Source of the DNA: CAYXWH01 sp964468755
GTDB taxonomy: Bacteria; Chloroflexota; Dehalococcoidia; Dehalococcoidales; RBG-16-60-22
Reading direction: 5' to 3'
Assembly (NCBI GenBank): GCA_964468755.1
Contig: CAYXWH010000002.1
Coordinates: 47,320 to 111,319, forward strand
DNA length: 64,000 nt
Positions 33,414-42,351 of the stretch are shown piece by piece (the first letter of the stretch is position 1; each line of letters opens with the position of its first letter). The position numbers and the translations under genes were made by a program. The notes beneath the pieces are model-generated. The model was given only the letters and a program-made list of their open reading frames with translations. It did not search any database and was not told the DNA's origin.

Positions 33414-34676
33414 TTGAAAAGAAGTATCTGGACATTTGTCGCACTGGTAATGATGGTATCACTCCTGTTTGCCGCCTTTGGTTGTGCTCAGCCAGAGCCG
33501 GCACCAGCTCCAGCCCCAGCTCCAGCCCCAGCCCCAGCTCCAGCCCCGGAACCGGAAGTAAAAACACTGAAAATAGGCTGCTTGGTCGACTTTAACTACC
33601 CGATAGGGGTGGATACCAAGAAGGAACTGGAAGCCCTCATACCCGTATTCAATGAAAAGGGCGGACTGGTTATCGGCGGCGAAAGGTATAATATTGACCT
33701 GATCATATACGACAGCAAGATGAGCGCCGAAGCCGGGCGAGCCGCCGTGGAAAGACTGGTCTACCAGGATAAGGTCAAGTTCATCCTCGGTGACGAGACC
33801 ACCGACGCCTGGATACCCGTTACTGAAGAGAACCAGGTAGTGGTGGTTGGCACTTCCCCATCCCCGGCACTGCTCAGCCCGGACCTTAAATACGTTTTCC
33901 AGGCTTCCTCGCTGCACACCAACCCGCCGTCGGTATGGGGATGGTTTATTGATAATTTCCCGGATATGAAGACCGTGGGTGCTTTCTTCTCGGATGATAT
34001 GAAAGGTCATGCTGAAGCAACTCACCTGGAGCACCTGTGTGAAGTCTTCGGTCAAGAGCTACTGGGTATAGAGTTCTACCCGCCGGACACGACCGACTTC
34101 AGTGCCTTCGCCACCAAGCTGGCGACCTTGAATCCGGACGTGTACACCACCTGCGCTGGCGGTCCGGTACAGGACGCACTCGGCTGCAAGTTCCTCCGCG
34201 AAGCCGGCTGGGAAGGGCAGATATTCTTCTACGTTGCCCTCAGCCCGCAAGCCATGGGCAAAGTAATCCCGCTGGAAAACGTGGAGGGTGCCATGGCAGT
34301 CATGGTAGGCACCGAGTTGCCTGAAATGCCACCTATTGCCAAGGAAATATATGATGCTTACGTAGGCAAATATGGAGAATGGACTAACCCGGTAATTCTG
34401 CACGTTAATGACTGGTACTGCTTGATAGCGGCGCTGCAAAAAGCCCAGAGCCTTGACCCGGATGCAGTGGCTGCGGTAATCGGCAACGGCCTGGAATTCG
34501 ATTCGCCACAGGCGCCAGCCGTAATGATTAGCCGTCCGGACGTGGGCAACGACCGAACCGTGGATGCGCTCTTCGAGTCCTACATGGCCAGATTTGAAGG
34601 CGGTAAGGCTGTCCATATCGACACCATAACCAAAGAACAGGCGATGAAAAACATCATCAAATCCCGCGGCGGCTAA
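33414..34676 (+). CDS. livK: ABC transporter substrate-binding lipoprotein (LivK-like)
   Basis: 420 residues, type I periplasmic-binding fold used for branched-chain amino acids, amides and aromatic acids. The signal peptide ends in AAFGC (Cys24), then an alternating Ala-Pro spacer (about residues 29-44) tethers the domain to the membrane. Core: LKIGCLVDFNYPIG, GRAAVERLVYQDKVKFILGDETTDA, and VNDWYCLIAALQKAQSLDPDAVAA. TTG start behind GGGAGG. Followed by a stem-loop and livHMGF. Ligand unknown. Confidence 0.92.
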   Translation: MKRSIWTFVALVMMVSLLFAAFGCAQPEPAPAPAPAPAPAPAPAPEPEVKTLKIGCLVDFNYPIGVDTKKELEALIPVFNEKGGLVIGGERYNIDLIIYDSKMSAEAGRAAVERLVYQDKVKFILGDETTDAWIPVTEENQVVVVGTSPSPALLSPDLKYVFQASSLHTNPPSVWGWFIDNFPDMKTVGAFFSDDMKGHAEATHLEHLCEVFGQELLGIEFYPPDTTDFSAFATKLATLNPDVYTTCAGGPVQDALGCKFLREAGWEGQIFFYVALSPQAMGKVIPLENVEGAMAVMVGTELPEMPPIAKEIYDAYVGKYGEWTNPVILHVNDWYCLIAALQKAQSLDPDAVAAVIGNGLEFDSPQAPAVMISRPDVGNDRTVDALFESYMARFEGGKAVHIDTITKEQAMKNIIKSRGG

Positions 34677-34765
34677 CCTGTTAAAGTACCGGCATTCTTC
34701 CGCAACTGCAGTAGCAGCCCGCTTTCACGAGGAGGCGGGTATGCATTAGCGAGAGTGAGTTCCGA

Positions 34766-34803
34766 AAGGCACCCCAACTGGTTATGGTCTCCCGGGGTGC
34801 CTT
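34766..34803 (+). repeat. stem-loop between livK and livH
   Basis: 10-bp perfect arms 34766-34775 and 34794-34803 with an 18-nt loop and no T-run, in the gap between receptor and permease genes. It is the same arrangement as the dctP-dctQ stem-loop. Confidence 0.6.
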
Positions 34804-34828
34804 GTCGGATGATTTGAGGGGAGTAAGC

Positions 34829-35746
34829 ATGGCATCCGCAATGGGACAGCTAGTCATTGATGGACTATCTATGGGGCTGGTTTACGTGTTACTGGCCTCA
34901 GGTTTGAATCTAATCCTGAGCACCCCCAGGATACTGTTCATTGCCTACGGTCAGCTATATATGATAGGGGCTTACATCGTCTGGTACCTGATGGTACCGT
35001 TTGAACTTCCCTTTTACGTAGCTTTACCCGCGGCAATGATAGTCACCGCCATACTGGGGGGAATAATTTATAGAGTTATTTTCCAGTATATTCAATACAA
35101 GGAACGACAATTTTTAACCAACATAGTGGCTGCCACCGGCTTGATGATGCTGATGGCACAGGCAGCCTTCTGGATTTTCGGGACCGAGTCCAGAGGCGTA
35201 CCCTCGGTATTTGCCGGAATGCTTCACATCGGCAATCTCAACCTTTCCGTGGAGAAGCTTGTACTGATTATACTGACTTTAGCCGTACTTGTCGGCTTAC
35301 ACCTGCTTCTTCAAAAGACAAGAGTGGGCCGAGCCATGCGCGCTGTCTCCTTTAATTCTGACGTAGCCGCTCTACAAGGCGTCAACCCAAACATCACCTA
35401 TATGGCCACCATGATGGTTGGTTGCGCCCTGGCTGGCTTTGCCGGGGGAATCATGGCACCTGTATTTGCTCTTTCCCCTACGATGGGCGGCATAACCTTG
35501 CTGGTCCTCCTGGTGGTAATGCTCGGGGGAATTGGCAGTATGCCCGGCGCTATTATAGCCGGCCTCATACTGGGACTCACCCTGAGCTTCGGGCAATATT
35601 TCGGCGGTGAAGTTGGCGCTTACATCGGCGCTAAGGGCAGCGGCGGCGGTCTGGCACAGATATTCTTCTTCATTGTCATTGGCATTATTCTATTTTTCAG
35701 GTCGGGAGGTTTACTTGGACAACCCGGTGAAGAAATCCCGCTTTAG
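34829..35746 (+). CDS. livH: branched-chain-type ABC transporter permease LivH
   Basis: 305 residues with about eight membrane segments: LVYVLLASGLNLILSTPRILFIAYGQLYMIGAY, RVGRAMRAVSFNSDVAALQGVN and LVVMLGGIGSMPGAIIAG are LivH signatures. The ATG at 34829 follows GAGGGGAG; an ATG at 34784 lies inside the stem-loop region and has no such site. It overlaps livM by about 30 bp. Confidence 0.93.
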   Translation: MASAMGQLVIDGLSMGLVYVLLASGLNLILSTPRILFIAYGQLYMIGAYIVWYLMVPFELPFYVALPAAMIVTAILGGIIYRVIFQYIQYKERQFLTNIVAATGLMMLMAQAAFWIFGTESRGVPSVFAGMLHIGNLNLSVEKLVLIILTLAVLVGLHLLLQKTRVGRAMRAVSFNSDVAALQGVNPNITYMATMMVGCALAGFAGGIMAPVFALSPTMGGITLLVLLVVMLGGIGSMPGAIIAGLILGLTLSFGQYFGGEVGAYIGAKGSGGGLAQIFFFIVIGIILFFRSGGLLGQPGEEIPL

Positions 35747-36806
35747 ACGGATAAATTCGCGCTCTGGCAGGGTGATCGGTCTGGTCATCCTGGGAATAGT
35801 CCTGGTTCTGGTGCCAGTCTTCGTGGAGAGTCCCTACTATGTCCATCTGCTAATTATGGTCGGTATCAACTCGGTACTGGCTATGACCTTTATTCTCATG
35901 CTAAGAACGGGGCTGATTACCCTGGCAATAGCCGCCTTCTTGGGAATCGGGGCTTATACCTCAGCTTTGCTGGCAATGGAACTTAACCTGCCCTTCTGGC
36001 TTGCTTTACCCGCATCCACCGTTATAACCGGTATTGTCGGCTTCTTCCTTGGCTATCTCATGGTTAAGAATTCCGGGTTTAGCTTCATCATACTATCCCT
36101 CGTGGTCGCTTTCGTCGTCTACCTGATATTCGGTACTTTTGATTTCTTTGGCGGCTATATAGGCATCGTCAACATTCCCCGCCCGGAACCAATCCCCCTG
36201 CCCTTTCTCGCTCCAATAGAATTCACTTCCAAGACGCCCTATTACTATCTGATGTTGTTCTTGGTATTGATAGTGGTACTGGCATTTTCTGCCTTCTACA
36301 ACGCCTGGACCGGTAGAGCCTGGAGAGCCATCGGGCTGAGCCCACGCCTGGCTGAATCGCTGGGAGTAAGCCTCTTCAAATACCGGCTACTGGCATTTGT
36401 TATTGCTGCCACTGCCGCCGGTCTAATGGGTAGCTTTTATGCCCACTACTTTCAGGCTCTCGTGCCTTCTACCTTTGGCCCCTTTAAGACGATTTACGTT
36501 CACTTATACGCCATTCTAGGCGGAATAGGTTTCCCCATTGCCGGGCCAATATTCGGCTCACTTATTATGACCATCGTTCCCGAGGTTCTTCGCGTCACCA
36601 GGAGTGTTGAACCAATGATTACCGGTGCCTTGGTGATTATACTGGTGATGTTTTTACCCAATGGACTGCTGGGCTTAACAACTTCATGGCGAAGCCTTGC
36701 CCACCCTTCGCCGAACATTCTGAGAATAGGCAGGTGGATTAGAGCACAGCTACCAATCAACAATCAGGATCAGAGAGCAAGAAATGGAGACAGTACTCGA
36801 AACTAA
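35715..36806 (+). CDS. livM: branched-chain-type ABC transporter permease LivM
   Basis: 363 residues with about ten membrane segments. RTGLITLAIAAFLGIGAYTSALL and RAIGLSPRLAESLGVSLFKYRLLAFVIAATAAGLMG are LivM hallmarks, the latter including the EAA-like coupling loop. I choose TTG at 35715, five bases after GGGAGGT, inside the end of livH; the longer open frame to 35607 lies wholly within livH. The end overlaps livG by 23 bp. Confidence 0.92.
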   Translation: MDNPVKKSRFRRINSRSGRVIGLVILGIVLVLVPVFVESPYYVHLLIMVGINSVLAMTFILMLRTGLITLAIAAFLGIGAYTSALLAMELNLPFWLALPASTVITGIVGFFLGYLMVKNSGFSFIILSLVVAFVVYLIFGTFDFFGGYIGIVNIPRPEPIPLPFLAPIEFTSKTPYYYLMLFLVLIVVLAFSAFYNAWTGRAWRAIGLSPRLAESLGVSLFKYRLLAFVIAATAAGLMGSFYAHYFQALVPSTFGPFKTIYVHLYAILGGIGFPIAGPIFGSLIMTIVPEVLRVTRSVEPMITGALVIILVMFLPNGLLGLTTSWRSLAHPSPNILRIGRWIRAQLPINNQDQRARNGDSTRN

Positions 36807-37551
36807 AAAGCTAAGCAAGCATTTTGGCGGTCTTGCCGCGGTTAACCAGGTAGACCTCGAGGTCTATAATGGCGAGATACTGGGACTGATCGGGCCGAAC
36901 GGAGCGGGTAAGACCACCTTCTTCAATGCCATTAGCGGCTTTTCCCCACCGACCAGCGGTACGGTGATATTCAATAATCGGGATATTGCCGGACTTCAGA
37001 CACATGATATTACCAAACTGGGAATAAGCCGGACTTTCCAGGCATCAACCCTGTTTATGAAGATTTCAGTCCTGGAGAACGTATTTACCGGATTCCACCT
37101 GAGCTATCAGACCAGCATCTGGAACCGGCTATTCCGCACACCAACCGGACTCAATGAAGAACGGGAACTGAGGCAAAAGGCTATAGAGGTTCTGGAGTTT
37201 ATGGGCCTGGCCCACCTGAAAGATGAGATAGCCATGAACCTGCCCCACGGGCACCAGCGAACGCTTGGCGTCTGCATGGCTCTGGCCACCAATCCCACAC
37301 TGCTCCTCCTCGATGAACCGGTGACCGGTATGAACCCGGCGGAAACGCGGACAATGATGAACCTGATCCGGCAGATACGAGACAAGGGTATTACCATTGT
37401 GCTGGTCGAGCATGATATGAAGGTTGTCATGAATATATGCGACCGGATAACGGTGTTAAATTACGGACGGAAAATCGCCGAGGGACTACCCGCCGAGATA
37501 CGGGAAGACAAAGAGGTAATCAAGGCATATCTGGGAGAAGCGAGGACATAA
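36784..37551 (+). CDS. livG: branched-chain-type ABC transporter ATPase LivG
   Basis: 255 residues: Walker A GPNGAGKTT, Q-loop, Walker B LLLLDEPVTGMNPAE, H-loop LVEHDMKVV. The ABC signature region reads LPHGHQRTLGVCMAL, a departure from the usual LSGGQQ/LPYGxQR, but LivG proteins typically have LPYGxQRxLEIARAL, so this is a moderate variant. The long insert after Walker A (GISRTFQASTLF) is typical of LivG rather than LivF. Three bases separate it from livF. Confidence 0.94.
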   Translation: METVLETKKLSKHFGGLAAVNQVDLEVYNGEILGLIGPNGAGKTTFFNAISGFSPPTSGTVIFNNRDIAGLQTHDITKLGISRTFQASTLFMKISVLENVFTGFHLSYQTSIWNRLFRTPTGLNEERELRQKAIEVLEFMGLAHLKDEIAMNLPHGHQRTLGVCMALATNPTLLLLDEPVTGMNPAETRTMMNLIRQIRDKGITIVLVEHDMKVVMNICDRITVLNYGRKIAEGLPAEIREDKEVIKAYLGEART

Positions 37552-37554
37552 GCG

Positions 37555-38262
37555 ATGCTGCTGGAAATTAAGAATCTCAGCGTACATTACGGAATGGCCG
37601 AGGCACTCAGGGACATCTCAATGAGCATTGCTGAAGGAGAAATCATCGCCCTTATCGGCGCCAATGGTGCCGGCAAGACAACCACCCTCAGGACTATCTC
37701 CGGGCTCAAAACACCCACCTCAGGCGATATATGGTTTCAGGACCGGCGAATAAACAGATTACCCCCGCACCATATAGTTAAGCGCGGCATTGCTCATATC
37801 CCCGAAGGCAGGGTGGTCTTCGCTCCCATGACAGTACTGGATAACCTGAAAATGGGGGCGTACCTGCGCAAGGACAGGTCGAAGGTAGCCGAAGACCTTG
37901 AAGACATATACCGGCATTTTCCGGTTTTAAAGGAACGGCGCAAGCAGTTATCCGGCAGCCTCAGCGGCGGCGAGCAGCAAATGCTGGCGGTCGCCCGGGC
38001 GCTCATGTCCAGCCCACGGCTACTCCTCATGGATGAGCCAAGCATGGGGCTGTCTCCGGTGATGGTGGAAGAGGTAAGCAATATCATCCGGGATATTAAC
38101 CAGAGCGGCATTAGCATTGTCCTGGTTGAACAGAATGCCCAGATGGCACTGGAACTGGCCAATAGAGCCTACGTGCTGGAAGTGGGCAGAATAACCATTG
38201 AAGGTGACGCCAAGCAGCTTGCCAATGATAGCCGCATCAAAGAAGCTTATCTTGGTGCCTGA
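37555..38262 (+). CDS. livF: branched-chain-type ABC transporter ATPase LivF
   Basis: 235 residues: Walker A GANGAGKTT, signature SLSGGEQQMLAVARALMS, Walker B LLLMDEPSMGLSP, H-loop LVEQNAQMAL, and the LivF-typical GIAHIPEGRVVFAPMTVLDNL. It forms the ATPase heterodimer with LivG. The FAD reductase follows 48 bp downstream on the same strand and is probably in the same transcript, suggesting that it acts on the imported substrate. Confidence 0.95.
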   Translation: MLLEIKNLSVHYGMAEALRDISMSIAEGEIIALIGANGAGKTTTLRTISGLKTPTSGDIWFQDRRINRLPPHHIVKRGIAHIPEGRVVFAPMTVLDNLKMGAYLRKDRSKVAEDLEDIYRHFPVLKERRKQLSGSLSGGEQQMLAVARALMSSPRLLLMDEPSMGLSPVMVEEVSNIIRDINQSGISIVLVEQNAQMALELANRAYVLEVGRITIEGDAKQLANDSRIKEAYLGA

Positions 38263-38310
38263 CCGTTATCAGGGAGTAGCGCACTATCAATAACAGGAGG
38301 AATAAAAGCC

Positions 38311-40242
38311 ATGAAATGGCCCTATCCGGTACAATACGGTAATGAGCATCAAGTCGACACCGATGTTCTCGTCCTGGGTGGAGGTGTTGCCGGTTGCCAC
38401 GCCGCAATAAGTGCTGCCAAAAAGGGAGCCAGGGTCACGGTGGTTGACAAGGCTTCAATCTACCGGAGCGGCTCCGGAGGCGCCGGGGTTGACCACTGGC
38501 ACGATGCCTGCACCAACCCGTGCTGCCAGGTTAGCCCGGAAGAAATGGTTCAGTCAGGTGCCGCCCATGCCTCGGTCATGGGCGGTTATTTTATCGGACA
38601 TACGGCATACATTGCCTGCAAGGAAAGCTGGGACGCCCTTCTCGATTGCGAGGAAATGGGACTGCAGTTTCGAGACATGGACGATGAGTTCGCCGGCTCC
38701 GATTTCAGAGATGACGAGACCAAGGTAATGTTTGCCTACGACTACAAAAACAGGCACACCGTACGCGTCCGGCAGGGAGCCAACATCAAGATCGCCCTTT
38801 ACAATGGATTGAAGCGTCTTGGCGTGGAACTCCACGAACACATCATGGTAACCAGCCTGCTCACCGAGGGGGGCAAGCCAGGTGCCCGGGTTATCGGTGC
38901 CACCGGAGTTCACACCCGGACCGGCGAATTCTACGTCTTTACGGCAAAGGCTACCATACTGGCTACCGCTCCGCCATCCCGTATCTGGATATTCTCCACC
39001 GAACTCAAAGGCGGTAATGACGAGCACATGGACCCCAATGACTCCGGCGACGGTCACGCCATGGCCTGGAAAGCCGGGGCAGAGTTCGCCCTGATGGAAA
39101 AGAGTGGTGGCGGTGGCCCGGGCGGACCCTTCGGTTACCCGGCTTATGGCATCGGTAGTGCTCACAATACCTGGTTTGCCTGTACCATCGTTGATGACAA
39201 TGGGAAAGAAGTCCCCTGGGTAGACAAGGATGGCGGGATACTGAAGACGGTATCAGAGCGGTACCATCCGGCGCCGGGGCAACAATTCTTTGTCCTTAAT
39301 CCGGGCCCCTCACCCGAGGCATACCGCTTCCCCTTCCTCATCCCCGACCTCTACGAGCGTATCATAAAGGGGGAATACACGCCCCCGTTCTATGCCGACT
39401 TACCCGGCATGCCGGAGCAGGAGCGACGGGCAATATTCGGCCTCATGGTCGGTAATGAAGGCAAGACCCGCATCGCCATTTACGATTTATACACCAGGGC
39501 AGGTTTTGACCCGGATAAGGATATGCTGCAGGTCCCCGGACTGGGACCGGTGAGAGTTCCATCGGGAGCACCACAGTGGCGAAACGCGTCCGGCGGCGGA
39601 CTGGTGGTCGATTGGGATATGAGAACCAGTCTCGAGGGACTGTATGCGGGGGGGACGAATATGGCAAGTTCGGGCCATGTTGCCGCCACTACCGGCGGGA
39701 GATACGCCGGCCGGAAGGCAGCCTCGTATGCCAGGACCGCCGCTGAACCGGTCATCGACCGAAAACAGGTGGGAGAGGAAAAGGAGCGCGTCTACGCGCC
39801 GGCAAAGCGGACCGACGGCATTGGCTGGAAGGAGTTACAGGCTGGTGTCTGCCGCATCATGCAGGACTACTGCGGTGAATATAAAAATGAGGAAACACTG
39901 GAATTGGGGCTGAGATGGCTCGATTCCATTGAAGAGAGTGAAGGCGCCCGGACTTGTGCCAGGAATCCACACGAGCTATGGCGTATACTTGAGGTCTTCT
40001 CCCGTCTTACCGTGAGCCGAATCATCCTTCACGCCTCCCTGGCCCGCCAGGCAAGCAGTGCCATACTGGACTTCTGGCGAATCGACTACCCGGAAGTTGA
40101 CCCGCCGGAGTGGCAAAAGTTGGTCACCGTGAGACTGGAAAACGGAGAAGTAAAGGCCGGTGAGCTACCCCTCGACTATTACCTTCAGTCACCCTATGCC
40201 CCCACGTATGAAGAAAATTACCAGCGACACAGTGACCTCTAG
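38311..40242 (+). CDS. FAD-dependent reductase, fumarate-reductase/adenylylsulfate-reductase flavoprotein family (copy 2)
   Basis: 643 residues, paralogue of the product of 16321-18297. Shared: the Rossmann motif VLVLGGGVAGCHAAISAAKKG, the stretch GAGVDHWHDACTNPC, DDEFAGSDFRDDETKVMFAYDY, the central FGLMVGNEGKTRI, and C-terminal RIDYPEVDPPEW. Cytoplasmic, no signal peptide. The shared His/Cys stretch is not part of standard fumarate reductase and may mark a separate subfamily. GGAGGA site before the ATG; follows livF by 48 bp and precedes the arylsulfotransferase-like gene by 44 bp. Confidence 0.86.
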   Translation: MKWPYPVQYGNEHQVDTDVLVLGGGVAGCHAAISAAKKGARVTVVDKASIYRSGSGGAGVDHWHDACTNPCCQVSPEEMVQSGAAHASVMGGYFIGHTAYIACKESWDALLDCEEMGLQFRDMDDEFAGSDFRDDETKVMFAYDYKNRHTVRVRQGANIKIALYNGLKRLGVELHEHIMVTSLLTEGGKPGARVIGATGVHTRTGEFYVFTAKATILATAPPSRIWIFSTELKGGNDEHMDPNDSGDGHAMAWKAGAEFALMEKSGGGGPGGPFGYPAYGIGSAHNTWFACTIVDDNGKEVPWVDKDGGILKTVSERYHPAPGQQFFVLNPGPSPEAYRFPFLIPDLYERIIKGEYTPPFYADLPGMPEQERRAIFGLMVGNEGKTRIAIYDLYTRAGFDPDKDMLQVPGLGPVRVPSGAPQWRNASGGGLVVDWDMRTSLEGLYAGGTNMASSGHVAATTGGRYAGRKAASYARTAAEPVIDRKQVGEEKERVYAPAKRTDGIGWKELQAGVCRIMQDYCGEYKNEETLELGLRWLDSIEESEGARTCARNPHELWRILEVFSRLTVSRIILHASLARQASSAILDFWRIDYPEVDPPEWQKLVTVRLENGEVKAGELPLDYYLQSPYAPTYEENYQRHSDL

Positions 40243-40286
40243 GATATAGGCGGTTCCAACCGGGAACGATTACTGAGGAGGCACCT

Positions 40287-41522
40287 ATGAGCACACAGTA
40301 TCGGTGTTGTCCCGGATATACTCTCTACTGTCCTGACCCACGAGACGCTCTACCCGGTCAACATGTCGTCCTTATCGACATGGACTATACCGTGGTGCAT
40401 GAATGGTCGGTCATTGGTCACCCCGCGGTGCTGCCCGGTGGCTCGGTACTCGGCAGCAGAAAGCCGCATGATGACCCGGATAAGGATACCAGGGGCGAAT
40501 CAGACCAGATCGTCCAGGAAGGCTGGCACGGTCAAGAAGAGTGGTGCTTCACCAACTGGGACGATAACGGCACCGGTACCATGATGGCCCGCCAGCACCA
40601 TGACCTGCAGCGTGAAGGCAATCCCGTGGGATACTACGCTCCCGGTCAGGAATTTATAGAACAGGGCAAAACGCTGTTGCTGGCCCACAAGAACAAGCTC
40701 GTCAGTGAAATAAGCGGCCTCGAACTGATTGACGACGTTATCTATGAGGTTGACTGGAGCGGCAACCTCACCGGCTTCGAATGGCATGCCGCTGACCACT
40801 TTCATGAAATGGGTTTTGACCGGTCAGCCACGGAAGCGATATATAACGGGCTGGGGCGAAGGGAACCCGACACGGCTTACGACTGGCTGCATACTAACAG
40901 CATGTCTCTCCTGGGCAACAACCACCGGTATGATGAAGCCGGGGATGAGCGCTTTCACCCGACGAATATCATTATCAGTTCCCGCCACGCCAACTTCATC
41001 GCCATTATCAGCCGCGCCACCGGTGCCATTGTCTGGAGACTGGGACCCGATTTCACCGCCGATGTCCCGGAATATCATCTCGGCCAGTTTGTTGGGCAGC
41101 ACCATGCCCACATGATTCCCCGGTATCTTCCCGGTGAGGGCAACATCCTCATTTTTGATAATGGAGGCAGGTCAGGATATGGCGGAACCACCGGCTTCCC
41201 CCGATATACCAGAGAGTATTCCCGGGTTATCGAGTTCAATCCGGCTACGCTGGAAATTACCTGGCAGTATACGGCGGATAATTTTTTCAGCCACTTCATC
41301 AGCTCCGCCCAGCGGCTTCCCAACGGGAATACCCTGATTACCGAGGGGGCGAAAGGGCGGGTTTTTGAGGTTACTCATAATAAGGATATCGTCTGGGAGT
41401 TCATCTCCCCCACCAGAGGCAAGAGCAGTAACTACGTGTACCGGGCTTACCGCATCCCCCCGGAATGGATACCCGGCAACCCCGCCGGCTATACCAAGTG
41501 GGCTGATTTATACCAGCAATAG
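40287..41522 (+). CDS. arylsulfotransferase (ASST)-like beta-propeller protein
   Basis: 411 residues. Repeated blade-like motifs such as ISRATGAIVWRLGPDF, IEFNPATLEITWQY, LPNGNTLITEGAKGRVFEVT and the stretch QHHAHMIPRYLPGEGNILIFDNGG match the ASST family, whose members move sulfate between phenolic compounds via a histidine. Known bacterial ASSTs are usually periplasmic, but no signal peptide is visible here, so it is probably cytoplasmic. GAGGAGG precedes the ATG. Being downstream of livKHMGF and an FAD reductase suggests a role with the same, perhaps phenolic, substrate. Confidence 0.78.
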   Translation: MSTQYRCCPGYTLYCPDPRDALPGQHVVLIDMDYTVVHEWSVIGHPAVLPGGSVLGSRKPHDDPDKDTRGESDQIVQEGWHGQEEWCFTNWDDNGTGTMMARQHHDLQREGNPVGYYAPGQEFIEQGKTLLLAHKNKLVSEISGLELIDDVIYEVDWSGNLTGFEWHAADHFHEMGFDRSATEAIYNGLGRREPDTAYDWLHTNSMSLLGNNHRYDEAGDERFHPTNIIISSRHANFIAIISRATGAIVWRLGPDFTADVPEYHLGQFVGQHHAHMIPRYLPGEGNILIFDNGGRSGYGGTTGFPRYTREYSRVIEFNPATLEITWQYTADNFFSHFISSAQRLPNGNTLITEGAKGRVFEVTHNKDIVWEFISPTRGKSSNYVYRAYRIPPEWIPGNPAGYTKWADLYQQ

Positions 41523-41563
41523 CCCTTTGTCATATTTTTTTTATAAAAATTCACCTTTAACAC

Positions 41564-41592
41564 TTGCCAAATAACCATATTTATTGTTAAAT
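41564..41592 (+). promoter_or_regulatory. possible promoter of the zinc-ribbon gene
   Basis: TTGCCA (41564-41569), 17 bp, TTAAAT (41587-41592) in an AT-rich spacer, giving a leader of about 120 nt. The -10 box is imperfect. Confidence 0.4.
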
Positions 41593-41716
41593 GATTATGG
41601 TGGTTACAATAAAGGTCTATCTCATAAGTGGTAAACGTTCAACATGGTCTTCCCAGTGGTTACTGGCTTAATGGATGACCGTAGTTAACCAACTAATTGA
41701 AGAGAGGAGGTCATCC

Positions 41717-42019
41717 ATGAGCTTCGAAGACAAAACCCTCGAGTGCTCTGACTGCGGAGCCACTTTCACTTTCACTGCTGAGGAGCAGGAATTCTTCGCA
41801 TCCAAGGGCTACACCAACGAGCCCAAGCGCTGTCCGTCATGCCGTCAGGCAAGGAAGTCACAGCGCTACGGCAGCGACTATTCCTACCGACCTCGACGAC
41901 AGATGTACCCGGTGATCTGCGCTGAGTGTGGCAAAGAGACAGAAGTGCCCTTTGAGCCACGGGAAGGTAGACCAGTTTACTGTCGTGATTGCTACGCAAA
42001 AATGAAAATGAACAGCTAG
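41717..42019 (+). CDS. double zinc-ribbon protein (zf-trcl-like)
   Basis: 100 residues. First zinc ribbon: C10/C13 and C39/C42 around the conserved FTAEEQEFFASKGYTNEPKRCPSC, typical of the probable zinc-ribbon (zf-trcl) family. Second: ICAECGKETEVPFEP...YCRDC. A basic linker (RQARKSQRYGSDYSYRPRRQ) joins them. Function unknown; nucleic-acid binding is plausible. The ATG at 41717 follows GAGGAGG; the frame opens upstream at 41675 without a ribosome site. A clear terminator follows. Confidence 0.85.
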   Translation: MSFEDKTLECSDCGATFTFTAEEQEFFASKGYTNEPKRCPSCRQARKSQRYGSDYSYRPRRQMYPVICAECGKETEVPFEPREGRPVYCRDCYAKMKMNS

Positions 42020-42042
42020 CCATAGTGGCAGGCAATCAACAC

Positions 42043-42076
42043 ACACGGGCCGGTGATTATCCGGCCCGTGTAGTTT
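42043..42076 (+). terminator. hairpin terminator after the zinc-ribbon gene
   Basis: Perfect 11-bp GC-rich stem, 42043-42053 with 42061-42071, loop TGATTAT, followed by AGTTTTC. The remainder of the 330-bp gap to 42351 holds only a possible promoter (TTTCAT 42231, TATACT 42254). Confidence 0.75.
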
Positions 42077-42351
42077 TCTGGCGGCGGAGAGGTATCAGCA
42101 TCAACCGATTACCCTCAAGGATGAGCCAGAGAATGGTGCCAGGCTTGGGCCTGGCCAATTACTATAAACCATGTCCCAAAGCATCTCCCGTTCTATGCGG
42201 CGACTACCAGAACCATGGCACCGTGTTCGTTTTCATAAACAGGGAAATTCTGCTATACTGACTTAAATCCCGTCTTTACCGGCAGTTATTACTATCGCCA
42301 CTGGTGCCGGGTATTTCCGGGAGATTCCCCGAAAGATAACGGAGACACTAC

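Noticed and set aside
33498..33548. Repeat tract considered as a possible CRISPR or minisatellite
   Set aside because: The units are hexamers coding in frame for Ala-Pro, with no spacers.
41989..42261. 90-codon plus-strand frame after the zinc-ribbon gene
   Set aside because: It spans the terminator hairpin and shows no protein-like composition.
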